Of a stretch of 64,000 bases of DNA, positions 23,054-32,411 are shown piece by piece. A program made the position numbers and the translations under genes. The notes under the pieces were generated by a model. The model worked only from the letters and a program-made list of their open reading frames with translations, ran no database searches and was not told the origin of the DNA. Position 1 is the first letter of the stretch. Every line of letters begins with the position of its first letter. The DNA is from Glacieibacterium sp965200405 (GTDB lineage Bacteria > Pseudomonadota > Alphaproteobacteria > Sphingomonadales > Sphingomonadaceae). The stretch lies in NCBI RefSeq assembly GCF_965200405.1, contig NZ_OZ241356.1, forward strand, positions 992,001-1,056,000, written 5' to 3'.

Positions 23054-26000
23054 GTGGGCAGGGCTGATAATCATTGGATAGGTGCGTCCAGCGCCGTAAT
23101 CGCGACCATGTTGTTGCTCGGCAGCAGCGCGCATGCACAGACTTCACCACCCGCCGCCTCGCCGGCCGCCGACCGGGTGACGCAGGAGGCCGAGGCCAAT
23201 CGGCCCGCCAATCCATCGCCGGTCATCAATCAGGGACAGGGCGATAACGACATCGTCGTCACCGGCACCGCGATCCGCGGCGTCGCCCCGATCGGCTCCA
23301 ATCTCGTCTCGGTCGGCACGGAAACCATCGAGAAGACAGCGCCGGTCAACCTCTCCCAGCTGGTCAACACCGTGCCGTCGATCACGACCTCGGGTTCGCT
23401 GGCACAGGGTGAGAACGGCTTTTCCTATTACTCGCCGCAGATCCACAGCCTCGCCGGCTCGTCGTCGAACACGACGCTGGTCATCGTCGACGGCCTGCGG
23501 CTGCCCGGCGGCGGCACCCAGTTCAACCAGACCGACCCGAACATCATCCCGGTCAGCGCGATCCAGCGCGTCGAAGTGCTCGCCGACGGCGCGTCGTCGG
23601 TCTACGGGTCCGATGCCGTCGCCGGTGTTGTGAACTTCATCACGCGGCGTACCTTCGACGGCTTCGATGCCAATGTGCAGATGGGCTTCTCGAAAGACTA
23701 TCGCAACAAGAACGCCAACTTCATCTGGGGCAAGACCTGGGGCACCGGCGGCGTCTACATCGCGGGATCATGGACCGAGCAGAACACGCTTTATAATCGC
23801 GACCGTCCATTCACCAGCCTGGGCGACTATCGCCCGGTCGGCGGCACGAATACCAACAGCTACCAGTGCAACCCCGCGTCGCTGCAGGTCACCGGCGTGG
23901 CTTCGGGGGCCGTTCCGTCCGGCGTCTTCCTGTCGCCGGCCTCGACGACGACCGTTCCCAACACCCAGGCCAATGCGCCGTGCAACAATTCGATCTACGG
24001 CGTGCTCGTCCCCGGCCAGGGTCGCGGCAACGTCATGGTCAAGGTCGTCAACGACTTCTCCGACCGCCTGAGCATCCAGTACATGCTCAACTACAACCGT
24101 CAGAAGACCCATTCGCCCTTCGGTCCAGGTGGACTGACGGCGGCGACGGCCTTCGGTCCGGGGGCGACGGCTGCGGTGGCCGGCCAGGTCAACCCGTTCT
24201 TCGTCGCCCCTGCCGGCGCCCCGAACGCCACGCGTGAAAGCGTCAACTATCTGGCGATCACCCCCGACGGCAAATACGGCGAGAGCGAGTCGCAGTCCGA
24301 CGTCATCTATTCGACGGCGGTCATCGACTATAAAGTCACCGACAACTGGTCGATCACCTTCAGCGATGCGGCCGGCTGGAACCGGTCCGCGCTCAACACG
24401 ATCAATGGCTTCTGCGGCGCCTGCGCCCTGCTGGCGTTGAACGGGACGGGCCAGTCGAGCGGCAGCACGACCGCGACGAACGTCTCCGGCCAGAACGTCA
24501 TCGCGCTCAACCTGCCGCTGACGACGGCCAACGCGCTCGACGTCTGGAACCCGGTCAGCACCAACCGCACCTCGCCGACCGTCCTGCGCAACCTGTACCG
24601 GGCCAACAGCGAGAATACGAACTACAACACCTTCAACCAGGCCCGGCTCGGCGTGCAGGGCTCGTTGTTCGACCTGCCGGCCGGTGCGGTGAAGGTCGCC
24701 GTCGGCGCCGAGCATATGTGGCAGGAGCAGACGCAGAAGATCTCGGGCGGAAACGGCACCGGCCCGACGACCACCGGTTCGAACTTCCGCGTCTACAACT
24801 ATGGCCGCAAGGTCGAGTCGGTCTACGGCGAGCTCTACCTCCCGGTGATTTCGCCGGAGATGGAAATCCCGCTGGTCTACAAGATCGATCTCAGCGCCGC
24901 GGTTCGCTACGACCACTTCAACGACGTCGGCGACACCACCAATCCCAAGTTCGCAGCGACCTGGGAAGTCGTGTCGGGCCTCAAGCTGCGCGGCAACTGG
25001 TCCAAGTCGTTCGTCGCACCGCCGATCGGCGTCATCGGCGATCCGACCCAGGGCTATCTCTATGCCTCGGGCAGCATCGGCACCAACGGCGTCATCAGCG
25101 TTCCGACCGCCAACTACCCGACCGTGGTCGGCATCCCGGGCGCGGTCGCGGCGAACACCAGCAATCCCTGCACGACCTCGGTCACGGTCTGCCAGATCGG
25201 CCAGGGCAATTCCGGCCTGCGCCGTCAGCTCGGCGGCGGCTTCACCAACGAGGTTCCGCAAAAGGGTCGCAGCTGGTCGGTCGGCGTCGACTTCGCGCCG
25301 CACTTCCTGCCGGGCTTCATGGCGGCCGGCACGTTCTTCCACAACACCTTCATCGGTGGCGTGTCCTCGCCAAGCCCGACCGCGATCGTCAACTCGGCCG
25401 GCCTGCGCAACCTGCTGACGCTGTGCCCGGCGACCTGCACCCAGGCCCAGATCGACACCTTCGCCAACACGGCGAACGGTGCCTCGATCTCGGGTGCGGT
25501 GCCGGCGGCGGTCTATTACCTGATCGACCAGAGCTCGCGTAACGCTCTCAACCTGGTCGTCGAGGGCATCGACTTCCAGTTCAGCTACCGCACTCCCGAA
25601 ACCGGCTATGGCCGCTTCACCATCGGCTCGGCCTTCACCTACTTCACCAAGTTCCGCCAGAACTTCGGCGGCGGCACCGAGTTCAGCGTCCTCAACACCG
25701 CGGGCTACAACACGACGTTCCCGTCGGTGCAGTTCAAGAACCGCGCGCAGCTCGGCTGGGCGATCGGCGGCATCTCCGCCGACCTGTTCTGGAACCACAC
25801 GGGGTCCTATCGCAACTACAGTTCGACGTCATTCCTGCCGATCACGACCGACTCGGTCGGCAACCCGGTCGGTGGCGGCGACCGCGTCAGGGCCGGCAAC
25901 ACCATCGATCTCCACGCGCAATATGAGTTCGGCGGCAGCAGCTTCGCCAGCGGCTGGCAGATCTTCGTCGACGCCCAGAACCTGCTGGATACCAATCCGC

Positions 26001-26113
26001 CATTCTACAGCGGCAACACCGGCGGCATTCTGGGCGGCGCATCGGGCTATAACGGTTTCGTCTCGAACCCGCTGGGCCGCGTCACCTCGATCGGCCTTCG
26101 CATCAAGCTCTGA
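23054..26113 (+). CDS. TonB-dependent receptor
   Basis: 1019 residues from a GTG with AGGGGA upstream. Signal peptide about 1-29 (cut after AHA), TonB box DIVVTGT (66-72), plug domain about 85-230 (VNLSQLVNTVPSI; VEVLADGASSVYGSDAVAGV) and a 22-strand barrel to the C-terminus, ending GLRIKL. It imports a large or scarce substrate across the outer membrane using TonB energy. The Asn/Gly/Ser-rich long loops are typical of the big receptors of Sphingomonadales. The shared operator links it with the cupin gene at 26270, suggesting uptake of an aromatic or similar carbon source; the substrate is unknown. Confidence 0.92.
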   Translation: MGRADNHWIGASSAVIATMLLLGSSAHAQTSPPAASPAADRVTQEAEANRPANPSPVINQGQGDNDIVVTGTAIRGVAPIGSNLVSVGTETIEKTAPVNLSQLVNTVPSITTSGSLAQGENGFSYYSPQIHSLAGSSSNTTLVIVDGLRLPGGGTQFNQTDPNIIPVSAIQRVEVLADGASSVYGSDAVAGVVNFITRRTFDGFDANVQMGFSKDYRNKNANFIWGKTWGTGGVYIAGSWTEQNTLYNRDRPFTSLGDYRPVGGTNTNSYQCNPASLQVTGVASGAVPSGVFLSPASTTTVPNTQANAPCNNSIYGVLVPGQGRGNVMVKVVNDFSDRLSIQYMLNYNRQKTHSPFGPGGLTAATAFGPGATAAVAGQVNPFFVAPAGAPNATRESVNYLAITPDGKYGESESQSDVIYSTAVIDYKVTDNWSITFSDAAGWNRSALNTINGFCGACALLALNGTGQSSGSTTATNVSGQNVIALNLPLTTANALDVWNPVSTNRTSPTVLRNLYRANSENTNYNTFNQARLGVQGSLFDLPAGAVKVAVGAEHMWQEQTQKISGGNGTGPTTTGSNFRVYNYGRKVESVYGELYLPVISPEMEIPLVYKIDLSAAVRYDHFNDVGDTTNPKFAATWEVVSGLKLRGNWSKSFVAPPIGVIGDPTQGYLYASGSIGTNGVISVPTANYPTVVGIPGAVAANTSNPCTTSVTVCQIGQGNSGLRRQLGGGFTNEVPQKGRSWSVGVDFAPHFLPGFMAAGTFFHNTFIGGVSSPSPTAIVNSAGLRNLLTLCPATCTQAQIDTFANTANGASISGAVPAAVYYLIDQSSRNALNLVVEGIDFQFSYRTPETGYGRFTIGSAFTYFTKFRQNFGGGTEFSVLNTAGYNTTFPSVQFKNRAQLGWAIGGISADLFWNHTGSYRNYSSTSFLPITTDSVGNPVGGGDRVRAGNTIDLHAQYEFGGSSFASGWQIFVDAQNLLDTNPPFYSGNTGGILGGASGYNGFVSNPLGRVTSIGLRIKL

Positions 26114-26126
26114 CCCGATCGACCTT

Positions 26127-26167
26127 TGCCGCCTTCCGGTCATCGTACCGGGAGGCGGCATTTTCTT
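26127..26167 (+). terminator. Rho-independent terminator of the TonB receptor gene
   Basis: TGCCGCCT-T-CCGGT (26127-26140) pairs with ACCGG-G-AGGCGGCA (26147-26160) around a 6-base loop, followed by TTTTCTT. Confidence 0.88.
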
Positions 26168-26181
26168 AGCCGGGCTGCAGC

Positions 26182-26214
26182 AAAAAGGCGGGCTCCACGA
26201 TGGGAAACCCGCCT
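26182..26214 (-). terminator. Rho-independent terminator of the cupin gene
   Basis: On the minus strand AGGCGGG (26214-26208) pairs with CCCGCCT (26192-26186) across a 15-base loop and runs into TTTTTG. It lies 56 bases after the cupin stop. Another GC-rich stem (CGCGGGC...GCCCGCG, about 26238-26262) sits between the two. Confidence 0.75.
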
Positions 26215-26269
26215 CGTCGTTGCTGGAACAGCCTTGCCGGCGCGGGCCGGAGCCCGCGCCCGGCAGTCG

Positions 26270-27277
26270 CTATTGCCGTCCGGCCGACTCCATCGTGTAG
26301 TTATGCAACCCGGCTGGATAAGGGTTGATCGCGACGCGCGTTGCCATCTGGCCGACCGGGCCGCCGAAGCTGGCACGGTGCCAATGTCCCTGCGCCGCCA
26401 GGATGATATCGCCGGCAGACGCCTGGACCAGCGGCTCGCCTTCGATCTGCACATCGATGTTGCCCTCCATGACGAACCAGAACTCGTCATAGCCGATGTG
26501 GAAATGCCCGAGGTTCGAGGCAGGCGGCGTCGCGACGCCACGACCGCGGATGTTGTTGACGAACATGTGCTGCGAACTGATGAAAGCCGTCGCCCGCGTC
26601 GTGCCGCCGACCACGTCCTTGTAATAGTCGAGGTAGGGCTGGTTCATCGCGTCGTAGGTGCCGACGCCGCCCGAAGCCAGGCGCTCTTCATACTCATAGC
26701 CGTTGACCGGCTTCGGCTTGGTCGGGTTCGTCGCTACCGGATAGACCGGCATGTCGCTGGTCGCGTTGATCTGGAAGTACAGCGCCGGCTGGTCGCCGAT
26801 CGTCTGCAGGGTGAACGGGACGCGGAACGGGATGTCGATCTCGAAGCCCTTGCTGGCGACGAACGGCTCCTGCCCTTCCAGGCTGACCTTCATCTGGCCG
26901 CTCCAAACGATGATCGCCGTGCGGTTGTCGGAATAGGCGAGCTGCGTCGTCGTCTGGCCCGGCGCGATCTGCTTCCAGTCGGCGACAAGATCCTTGTTGC
27001 GGATGACGGGATGCGACCAGCTCTTCTCGCTCTTGTGCGCGGCGAGCACGTCGGCGAGTTTCGTCAACGGCTTGTTCGGCGCGACATACTTTGCGTACGG
27101 CGTCTTCTTGGGGGACCAGCAGTGCAGCGGCGGCGGCGGTGCCGGGCGCGTCGCCGGGGCAGCACCTGCGGCCGGGGCAGACGGTGCGGCCGGTGCCTGC
27201 GCAAAGGCCGCGGTCGATATCAATGCTGTGGCAAGTGCTGCGGCACATCCCGCAGTCAACAACTTGTCGAACGTCAT
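26270..27277 (-). CDS. Secreted double-cupin protein
   Basis: 335 residues from an ATG at 27277, which gives a clear signal peptide (KLLTAGCAAALATALISTAA); the frame is open upstream but not protein-like. A low-complexity Ala/Pro linker to about residue 50 is followed by two cupin barrels. The second has the metal-type motif GHFHIGYDEFWFVMEG and a later GHWHRA, giving His/Glu ligands; the first has a degenerate set. It would act in the periplasm, perhaps as an oxygenase, isomerase or binding protein for the substrate of the neighbouring TonB receptor. It is convergent to that receptor gene. Confidence 0.75.
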   Translation of the reverse strand: MTFDKLLTAGCAAALATALISTAAFAQAPAAPSAPAAGAAPATRPAPPPPLHCWSPKKTPYAKYVAPNKPLTKLADVLAAHKSEKSWSHPVIRNKDLVADWKQIAPGQTTTQLAYSDNRTAIIVWSGQMKVSLEGQEPFVASKGFEIDIPFRVPFTLQTIGDQPALYFQINATSDMPVYPVATNPTKPKPVNGYEYEERLASGGVGTYDAMNQPYLDYYKDVVGGTTRATAFISSQHMFVNNIRGRGVATPPASNLGHFHIGYDEFWFVMEGNIDVQIEGEPLVQASAGDIILAAQGHWHRASFGGPVGQMATRVAINPYPAGLHNYTMESAGRQ

Positions 27278-27314
27278 CTTGTCGTCTCCCCAATACCGTC
27301 TCGCGGCTTCTAAC

Positions 27315-27334
27315 ATCATATACGATATGTTACG
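27315..27334. promoter_or_regulatory. Palindromic operator of the FCD-GntR type, copy 2
   Basis: ATCATATACGATATGTTACG lies 38 bases upstream of the cupin ATG. CATAT-ACG-ATATG is symmetric. It differs from the copy at 23011-23030 at two positions, with CGCC following in both. Confidence 0.55.
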
Positions 27335-27399
27335 CCAGTGCCGGGCAAATAAAATCGCGGCGTGGGGCCGGCCCTGACGCTGCAAAAAGAGAATTCATA

Positions 27400-27879
27400 A
27401 TGATCGCATCCGTCATGATCGAGTTGCTTGCCCTCGCTGCGGTTGCAGGGTCGCCGCAGACCCGGGACTGCCGTGCGATCGCCGACCAGTCGTCCCGCCT
27501 GGCATGCTACGACGCGCGCGAGGCATCCCCCTTGGCGACCGTGCCGCCGGTCGCTGCAGCAACGACTCCACAGGCCGCTGCTGCCCCTACGCCTGCCCTG
27601 CCTGTGGCCGCCGCCGCGCCCGTGCCAGCGGCCGCCTCACCATCCGCCGCGACGCTCGTACGCGCCGATCCGACCGGCAAGATCACCTCGGTGGTGCCGC
27701 TGCGCCACGGGCTGTTCCGCCTGACGTTCGATGATGGCCGGGCCTTCGACACCGCCAGCAATGTTGCTGCACCCCCATTGGTCGGAGCCTCGGTGACGCT
27801 GCGTCGCACCTTGATCGGCACGACCTTCCTCGACGCTCCGGGTCGGTCCCCGATGGCGGTCCGGTTCGCCCGCAATTAG
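27400..27879 (+). CDS. Secreted hypothetical protein with Cys-pair motif
   Basis: 159 residues from an ATG at 27400. A short signal peptide is followed by CRAIADQSSRLACYDARE, a C...RLACYD motif seen in many small secreted proteins of Proteobacteria. A long Ala/Pro-rich linker spans about 45-85. A small beta domain (ITSVVPLRHGLFRLTFDDGR) is at about 92-159. The function is unknown. It is divergent from the cupin gene and convergent with the Crp/Fnr gene. Confidence 0.75.
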   Translation: MIASVMIELLALAAVAGSPQTRDCRAIADQSSRLACYDAREASPLATVPPVAAATTPQAAAAPTPALPVAAAAPVPAAASPSAATLVRADPTGKITSVVPLRHGLFRLTFDDGRAFDTASNVAAPPLVGASVTLRRTLIGTTFLDAPGRSPMAVRFARN

Positions 27880-27911
27880 CCGCCAAAGCCGGCGACCTCG
27901 AGCCCCGCGGC

Positions 27912-28640
27912 TCAGCGCGCCGAAGAACTCTGCTGGTGGGCTGCCAGCAGGCGCCGGTATTCGGTCTCGGCGCCGCCATAGCCGGCACCGGCGATCGCCA
28001 GCAGGATCGGGCGGTTGACGATGCTCAGGTCGCCGCGCCGCCGGCCGACCGCACCCTCCTGCTCCAGCGCCCGCAAGGCGACCGTGACCCCGGCCCGGCG
28101 CACGCCGAGCATGATCGACAGCGCATCATGGGTGAGGTCGATGTGATCCTCGCCGACGCGGTTGGCGCACATCAGCATCCACCGCGCCAGCCGCTTGATG
28201 ATCGGATACCGCGCATAGGCCAGCGCGGAATAGGAAGCCTGGATGGTCAGCGATTGGTGGAATGCCATCAACAGGCTCAGGCTGTCCGGACTTTTCCCAG
28301 TCAGCGCCAGGACCATGCGCGCATCGATCCGCAGGGCCGAGCCGCCGAGCTGGACGAGCACGCGCATCGGGCTGCGGCGGCTGCCGGTCAGGACGCTGCT
28401 ATTGACCATGCCGTCGTGACCGACGACGCCGACCTCGGCCTCGTTACCATCGCCGTCCGCCGCGATGATCGATGCCAGCCCCGACAGCGGAAACCAGCAA
28501 TAGTCGATGACGTCCCCGGCCCGCGCGAGATCGCTGCCCTTGACCAGCGCGACGACCTCGCCGCGCGCCGCCAGTGCAGCGCTGTCCTGCGTCGCCATCA
28601 GGGATAGAAGTCGGTTGGTGCCGTCGTCGCTCGTCGTCAT
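27912..28640 (-). CDS. Crp/Fnr-family transcription regulator
   Basis: 242 residues. An N-terminal cyclic-nucleotide-binding-like barrel is at about 15-140 (GEVVALVKGSDLARAGDVID, VGVVGHDGMV). A winged HTH is at about 165-230 (HIDLTHDALSIMLGVRRAGV, EGAVGRRRGDLSIVNR). There is no Cys cluster for an Fe-S centre and the cAMP pocket residues are not conserved, so the ligand is unknown. This subgroup is abundant in Sphingomonadales and Rhizobiales. It is a single gene, facing the secreted protein gene. Confidence 0.85.
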   Translation of the reverse strand: MTTSDDGTNRLLSLMATQDSAALAARGEVVALVKGSDLARAGDVIDYCWFPLSGLASIIAADGDGNEAEVGVVGHDGMVNSSVLTGSRRSPMRVLVQLGGSALRIDARMVLALTGKSPDSLSLLMAFHQSLTIQASYSALAYARYPIIKRLARWMLMCANRVGEDHIDLTHDALSIMLGVRRAGVTVALRALEQEGAVGRRRGDLSIVNRPILLAIAGAGYGGAETEYRRLLAAHQQSSSAR

Positions 28641-28769
28641 GCAAAGCCCCGCATTCTCGCGGGAGGCTCGGACGATTCGTGACTACCAAGCGGCAGACGC
28701 GTCCCCACTGGGTACGTTATAGCGCAATTCCAGAATGACTCCGTACGCTAACGCGCAGACTGCCCCAGC

Positions 28770-31334
28770 TCAGAATCGCGCTGCGACACGGGCGTAGTAG
28801 AAGCCGCCGCTGAGGCCGAAGGGGGCGAAGTTGCCGTACTGGCCGGAGCCGTCGGCGGCGACGATGCCGTTCTGCTGGGGGTAGGCGTCGAACAAATTGT
28901 TGGCCCCGACCGCCAGCGTCAGACGGTCGCTGAGATCGACGCCGACGTCGAGGTCGGCGATCCACTTCGCACCGAAGCTGCGGTCGCCGACGGCGGCGGT
29001 GCCGGCCTCCAGATAGCGGCCGTAGCGGGTGGCGCGGGCGTTGACGCGAACCCGGGACAGGCTCCATTCGGTGCCGAACACCAGCTTGTCGCGGGGGGTC
29101 GAGAAGCGCAGGTCATATTGCGCCTGGCGACCGAACAGCACGACGTTCAGGCTGCTCAACTGGGCCGGATTGTCCTTGATGCTGAGGATTTTGGTGCGGT
29201 TGATGCTGTAGGCGGCGGTGGCGCGGAAGGTGCCGATGGCGTCGGTGCGGAGCGTGTATTCGCCGACGACGTCGATCCCGCGCGTCCGGGTGTCGATGGC
29301 ATTGGTGAAGAACTGCGCGCTGTCGACGCCGGCGACGCCATTGGCGAGCAGGATCGACTTGATCGCGCCGCCGCCATTGTTCGAGGTGCCGAGGAACTCG
29401 GTCTTCACGACCCGGTCGTCGACGCGGATCTGATAGGCGTCGACCGTCAGCCGGAATCCACTGTGCTCGTAGGTGATACCGCCGGTGAAGCTCAGCGACT
29501 TTTCGGGCTTGAGCGGCGTGGCGCCGAGCGCGACGGCAGCGGCACTGTCGACGGGCAGGAACTTGGATGTCGTCGAGACGCGCTCCTGCCCGATGACGGT
29601 GACGGTGTTCTGCGTCGTCGAGAAACCGCTCTGGGCCAGCGAGGGGGCGCGGAAGCCGGTGTTGGCACCCCCCCGGATGGCGAGGCCGGGCAACAGCTCG
29701 ACGCGGCTGGAGATCTTGGCGCTGAAGGTGTTGCCGGCGCTGTCGTCGTAATGCTCGAAACGCCCGGCGATCCCGACGTACCAGTTCCTGACGATGCTGG
29801 TACCCAGGTCGACGTACGCCGCGACGTTGTTGCGAGTCAGCGAGTTGGCGTCGGCCGGCGAGGTGCCGGTGAAGGACACCAGGCCCGGCGACGGCGACTT
29901 GCCGCCATAGGCGAGCTGGAACGGCGTCGTGCCTACGGGGATGACATAGCCGCCGTCGCGGTAGCTGTCGGGCTCGCCTTCCTGGTTGCGGAATTTCTCC
30001 CAGCGGTGCTCGACGCCGAGCGACAGTTGCAGCGGCTCGGCGAAGCCGACATCGAAGCTGCGGCTGGCGTCGAGGTTGTTGACCCACAGGCTCGAATATT
30101 GCTTGCCCATGAAGAAGTCGGTCTTGCTGGACGGCCCGAGCGACGGATTGAGCGTGTTCTCCGCGCCGAGCCAGACTTCGTCGCGGGCAAAGCTGCTCGA
30201 CAGATCGAAGTCGAAGCCCAGCGCTGCGAAGCGTCCGCCGGCCTGGAGCTGGAAGTCGGTCTCGCGGATGCGGCGATAGGCCTGGAAGCCGGCGGGATAG
30301 ATTTCCGGCAGCGCGGCGATCCCGGTCGGGTTGTTGAGCGTCAGGCCGTTGGTGCTGTTCGACCCGACCGAGGCGCCGCGCGCGTCCTTGATGTTGCGGT
30401 AGCTGAGCGTCGAGAAGCTGTAGAGCGTCACCGCGCCGACCGGCAGCTCGGCATTATAGGCGCTGTTGACGATGATATCGCGGTTGGAGCGTCCATAGCC
30501 CCCAGCGATCAGGTGATCGACGGAGCCTTCGCGCGGGTCGGCAGGGCCACCGGCCTGGCCGTCGAGCGCCGGAAAGACACGCGCGATCGGCAGCGCCGAA
30601 GAGTCGGCGCGGTCATGATATTTGGCCTCGACCGAAAAGCGCGCGAAGCCGCCGTCGTCGCCCAGCCGCGTGCCATAGCCGAGGGTCTGCTGGAACAGCG
30701 CGCCGCCCTTGCTGTAGGTGCTGCCGATCGTCGAGGTGAGCTGCCCGCCCTCCGGCGCGCTGTCGAGGATGAGGTTGAGCACGCCCGAGATCGCGTCCGA
30801 TCCGTATTGAGCCGCGGCGCCGTCGCGCAGCACCTCGATGCGGCCGACGGCGTTGGTCGGGATCAGGTCGATGTCGACCGGCGTGCTGCCGCCCGAGACC
30901 CGCGACAAGTTATTGATCAGCGCCGTGGTGTGCCGTCGCTTGCCGTTGACCAGGACGAGCAGATAGTCACCGCTGAGGCCACGGATTGAGATCGGGCGGA
31001 CGCTGGCCGAGGTGCCGCCACCGCCGAGCGCCGGGACCGTCAGCGACGGGATGAGATTGCCGAGGATCTCCTTGAGCCCGGTGCGACCGGTCGCCTGCAA
31101 CTGCTCGGGCGCGATCACGTCGATCGGCACCGGACTGGAGGCGACGGTCCGCACCTTGCTGCCGCGGACGCCGGTAACGATGATGGTGTCACCGCCGTCG
31201 TCCGCCGCTGCCGCTGCCGCCAATTGTACCGGCGCGGGCGTCGCAGTATTCAGGTCCTGTGCTGCCGATACTCCGGGCGTGGCAGCCGTGCTGCCGAGTA
31301 ATACGGCCAGGACCTTGATCCGCCTTCTAGTCAC
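28770..31334 (-). CDS. TonB-dependent receptor
   Basis: 854 residues. Signal peptide about 1-25, TonB box DTIIVTGVRG (about 48-57), plug about 60-190 (EILGNLIPSLTVPALGG; IEVLRDGAAAQYGSDAISGV) and a barrel ending in Phe (YARVAARF), the usual outer-membrane targeting end. It lies downstream of the sulfonate operon on the same strand with a 147-base gap holding AGAATAAC motifs. It is therefore a candidate outer-membrane importer of organosulfur compounds; that link is inferred. Confidence 0.92.
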   Translation of the reverse strand: MTRRRIKVLAVLLGSTAATPGVSAAQDLNTATPAPVQLAAAAAADDGGDTIIVTGVRGSKVRTVASSPVPIDVIAPEQLQATGRTGLKEILGNLIPSLTVPALGGGGTSASVRPISIRGLSGDYLLVLVNGKRRHTTALINNLSRVSGGSTPVDIDLIPTNAVGRIEVLRDGAAAQYGSDAISGVLNLILDSAPEGGQLTSTIGSTYSKGGALFQQTLGYGTRLGDDGGFARFSVEAKYHDRADSSALPIARVFPALDGQAGGPADPREGSVDHLIAGGYGRSNRDIIVNSAYNAELPVGAVTLYSFSTLSYRNIKDARGASVGSNSTNGLTLNNPTGIAALPEIYPAGFQAYRRIRETDFQLQAGGRFAALGFDFDLSSSFARDEVWLGAENTLNPSLGPSSKTDFFMGKQYSSLWVNNLDASRSFDVGFAEPLQLSLGVEHRWEKFRNQEGEPDSYRDGGYVIPVGTTPFQLAYGGKSPSPGLVSFTGTSPADANSLTRNNVAAYVDLGTSIVRNWYVGIAGRFEHYDDSAGNTFSAKISSRVELLPGLAIRGGANTGFRAPSLAQSGFSTTQNTVTVIGQERVSTTSKFLPVDSAAAVALGATPLKPEKSLSFTGGITYEHSGFRLTVDAYQIRVDDRVVKTEFLGTSNNGGGAIKSILLANGVAGVDSAQFFTNAIDTRTRGIDVVGEYTLRTDAIGTFRATAAYSINRTKILSIKDNPAQLSSLNVVLFGRQAQYDLRFSTPRDKLVFGTEWSLSRVRVNARATRYGRYLEAGTAAVGDRSFGAKWIADLDVGVDLSDRLTLAVGANNLFDAYPQQNGIVAADGSGQYGNFAPFGLSGGFYYARVAARF

Positions 31335-31396
31335 TCGTCTGCCTCTTGATATTCCGAGGCCGAGAACTAGGCAATCACCGCGACAAGTACGAGGTA

Positions 31397-31463
31397 GTTA
31401 TTCTTTCGCAAATCGGAAGATTGGCCACATATATGAGTTTTGATCATGAGAACAGAGAATAAC
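31397..31463. promoter_or_regulatory. Inverted AGAATAAC boxes upstream of the TonB receptor
   Basis: GTTATTCT (31397-31404) and AGAATAAC (31456-31463) are exact inverse copies in the gap between ssuA and the receptor gene. The same AGAATAAC occurs before the TauD gene (38057-38064). It may be a half-site for a sulfur-responsive LysR regulator such as the one at 37192. Confidence 0.35.
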
Positions 31464-31481
31464 ACTCATTCATAACGGGAA

Positions 31482-32411
31482 TTACTTGAAAGATTGATCG
31501 TAACCCTTGCCGATATCGCGACTAGTCTTCAGGGCGCCGGCGCGTTCGAAGCGCGCGGCGACGTCGCGCTGTGCCGTGACCACCGCGTCGTCGAGGACCG
31601 CGCGCTGGCGCTGGCTTTTCTCCGCCACGGTGCGGGCGATATCGGCGGGCAGCCCGGTCTCGCGCGCCAGCACCACGGCGTACTCGGCCGGGTGGGCCCG
31701 CGCCCAGGCAAGTCCCTTGGCCTCGCGCTTGAGGAAATCGTCGAGCTGCGCGCGCTTGCCGGCGATGGCGCTCTCGTTCGCCACGTCGAAGCCATAGGCG
31801 ACCGGGAAGGCCTGGGCATCGACGATCACCCGCGCGCCTTCGTGCAGCGCCGCGGTCAAATACGGCGTCCAGGTCGCCCAGGCGTCGATCGACCCCGAAC
31901 TGAATGCCGCCTTGGCATCGCCGGGCGCGAGGAAGACCAGCCGGATCGCGTCCGGCGGCAGTTTCGCACCCTCCAGTGCCTGCAGCACCAGATAATGCCC
32001 GACCGAGCCGCGCGTCGTCGCCACCGTCTTGCCGCGCAGGTCGGCAAGGCTGTGCGCCGGAGAGCCGCGCGGCACCAGGATGGCCAGTGCCTCGCTCGGC
32101 CTAACCGGCGCACGCTGGGCAGCGACGGCGCGGATCGGGCTGCCGCTTTGATAGGCGAACTGGAACGGCGCGTCGCCGGTCAGGCCGACATCGACGGCGC
32201 CGCTGCCGATCGCCTCCAGCAAATGCTGTGCCGCCGGGAACTCGGACCAGGAGACCTTGTACGGCGCCCCGTCGAGGACGCCGCTGGCCAGCATGAAGGA
32301 CTTGGTGCCGCCCTTCTGGCTGCCGACGTTGAGGACGGTCTGGTCGCCACCCCGGCTGCCACCGCAGGCCGCCAGCATGAGTGCGGCCGCGGCGGCCAGC
32401 CAGGATTTCAC
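31482..32411 (-). CDS. ssuA: Sulfonate ABC transporter substrate-binding lipoprotein
   Basis: 309 residues from a GTG at 32411 in a GTGA overlap with ssuD; the frame continues upstream but without sense. The N-terminus is lipoprotein-like (KSWLAAAAALMLAACGGS, lipobox LAAC). The body is a type-II periplasmic binding protein of the SsuA/TauA/NMT1 family (NVGSQKGGTKSFMLASGVLD; SEFPAAQHLLEAIGSGAVDV; VATTRGSVGHYLVLQALEGA). It would deliver aliphatic sulfonates to SsuBC. It is the last gene of the operon. Confidence 0.88.
   Translation of the reverse strand: MKSWLAAAAALMLAACGGSRGGDQTVLNVGSQKGGTKSFMLASGVLDGAPYKVSWSEFPAAQHLLEAIGSGAVDVGLTGDAPFQFAYQSGSPIRAVAAQRAPVRPSEALAILVPRGSPAHSLADLRGKTVATTRGSVGHYLVLQALEGAKLPPDAIRLVFLAPGDAKAAFSSGSIDAWATWTPYLTAALHEGARVIVDAQAFPVAYGFDVANESAIAGKRAQLDDFLKREAKGLAWARAHPAEYAVVLARETGLPADIARTVAEKSQRQRAVLDDAVVTAQRDVAARFERAGALKTSRDIGKGYDQSFK

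Noticed and set aside
23768..25798. 676-codon ORF antisense to the first TonB receptor
   Set aside because: Arg/Asp/Val-rich composition typical of the shadow frame of a high-GC gene; the receptor on the other strand has all family motifs.
29118..30989. 623-codon ORF antisense to the second TonB receptor
   Set aside because: No domain, skewed composition, fully covered by the receptor gene.
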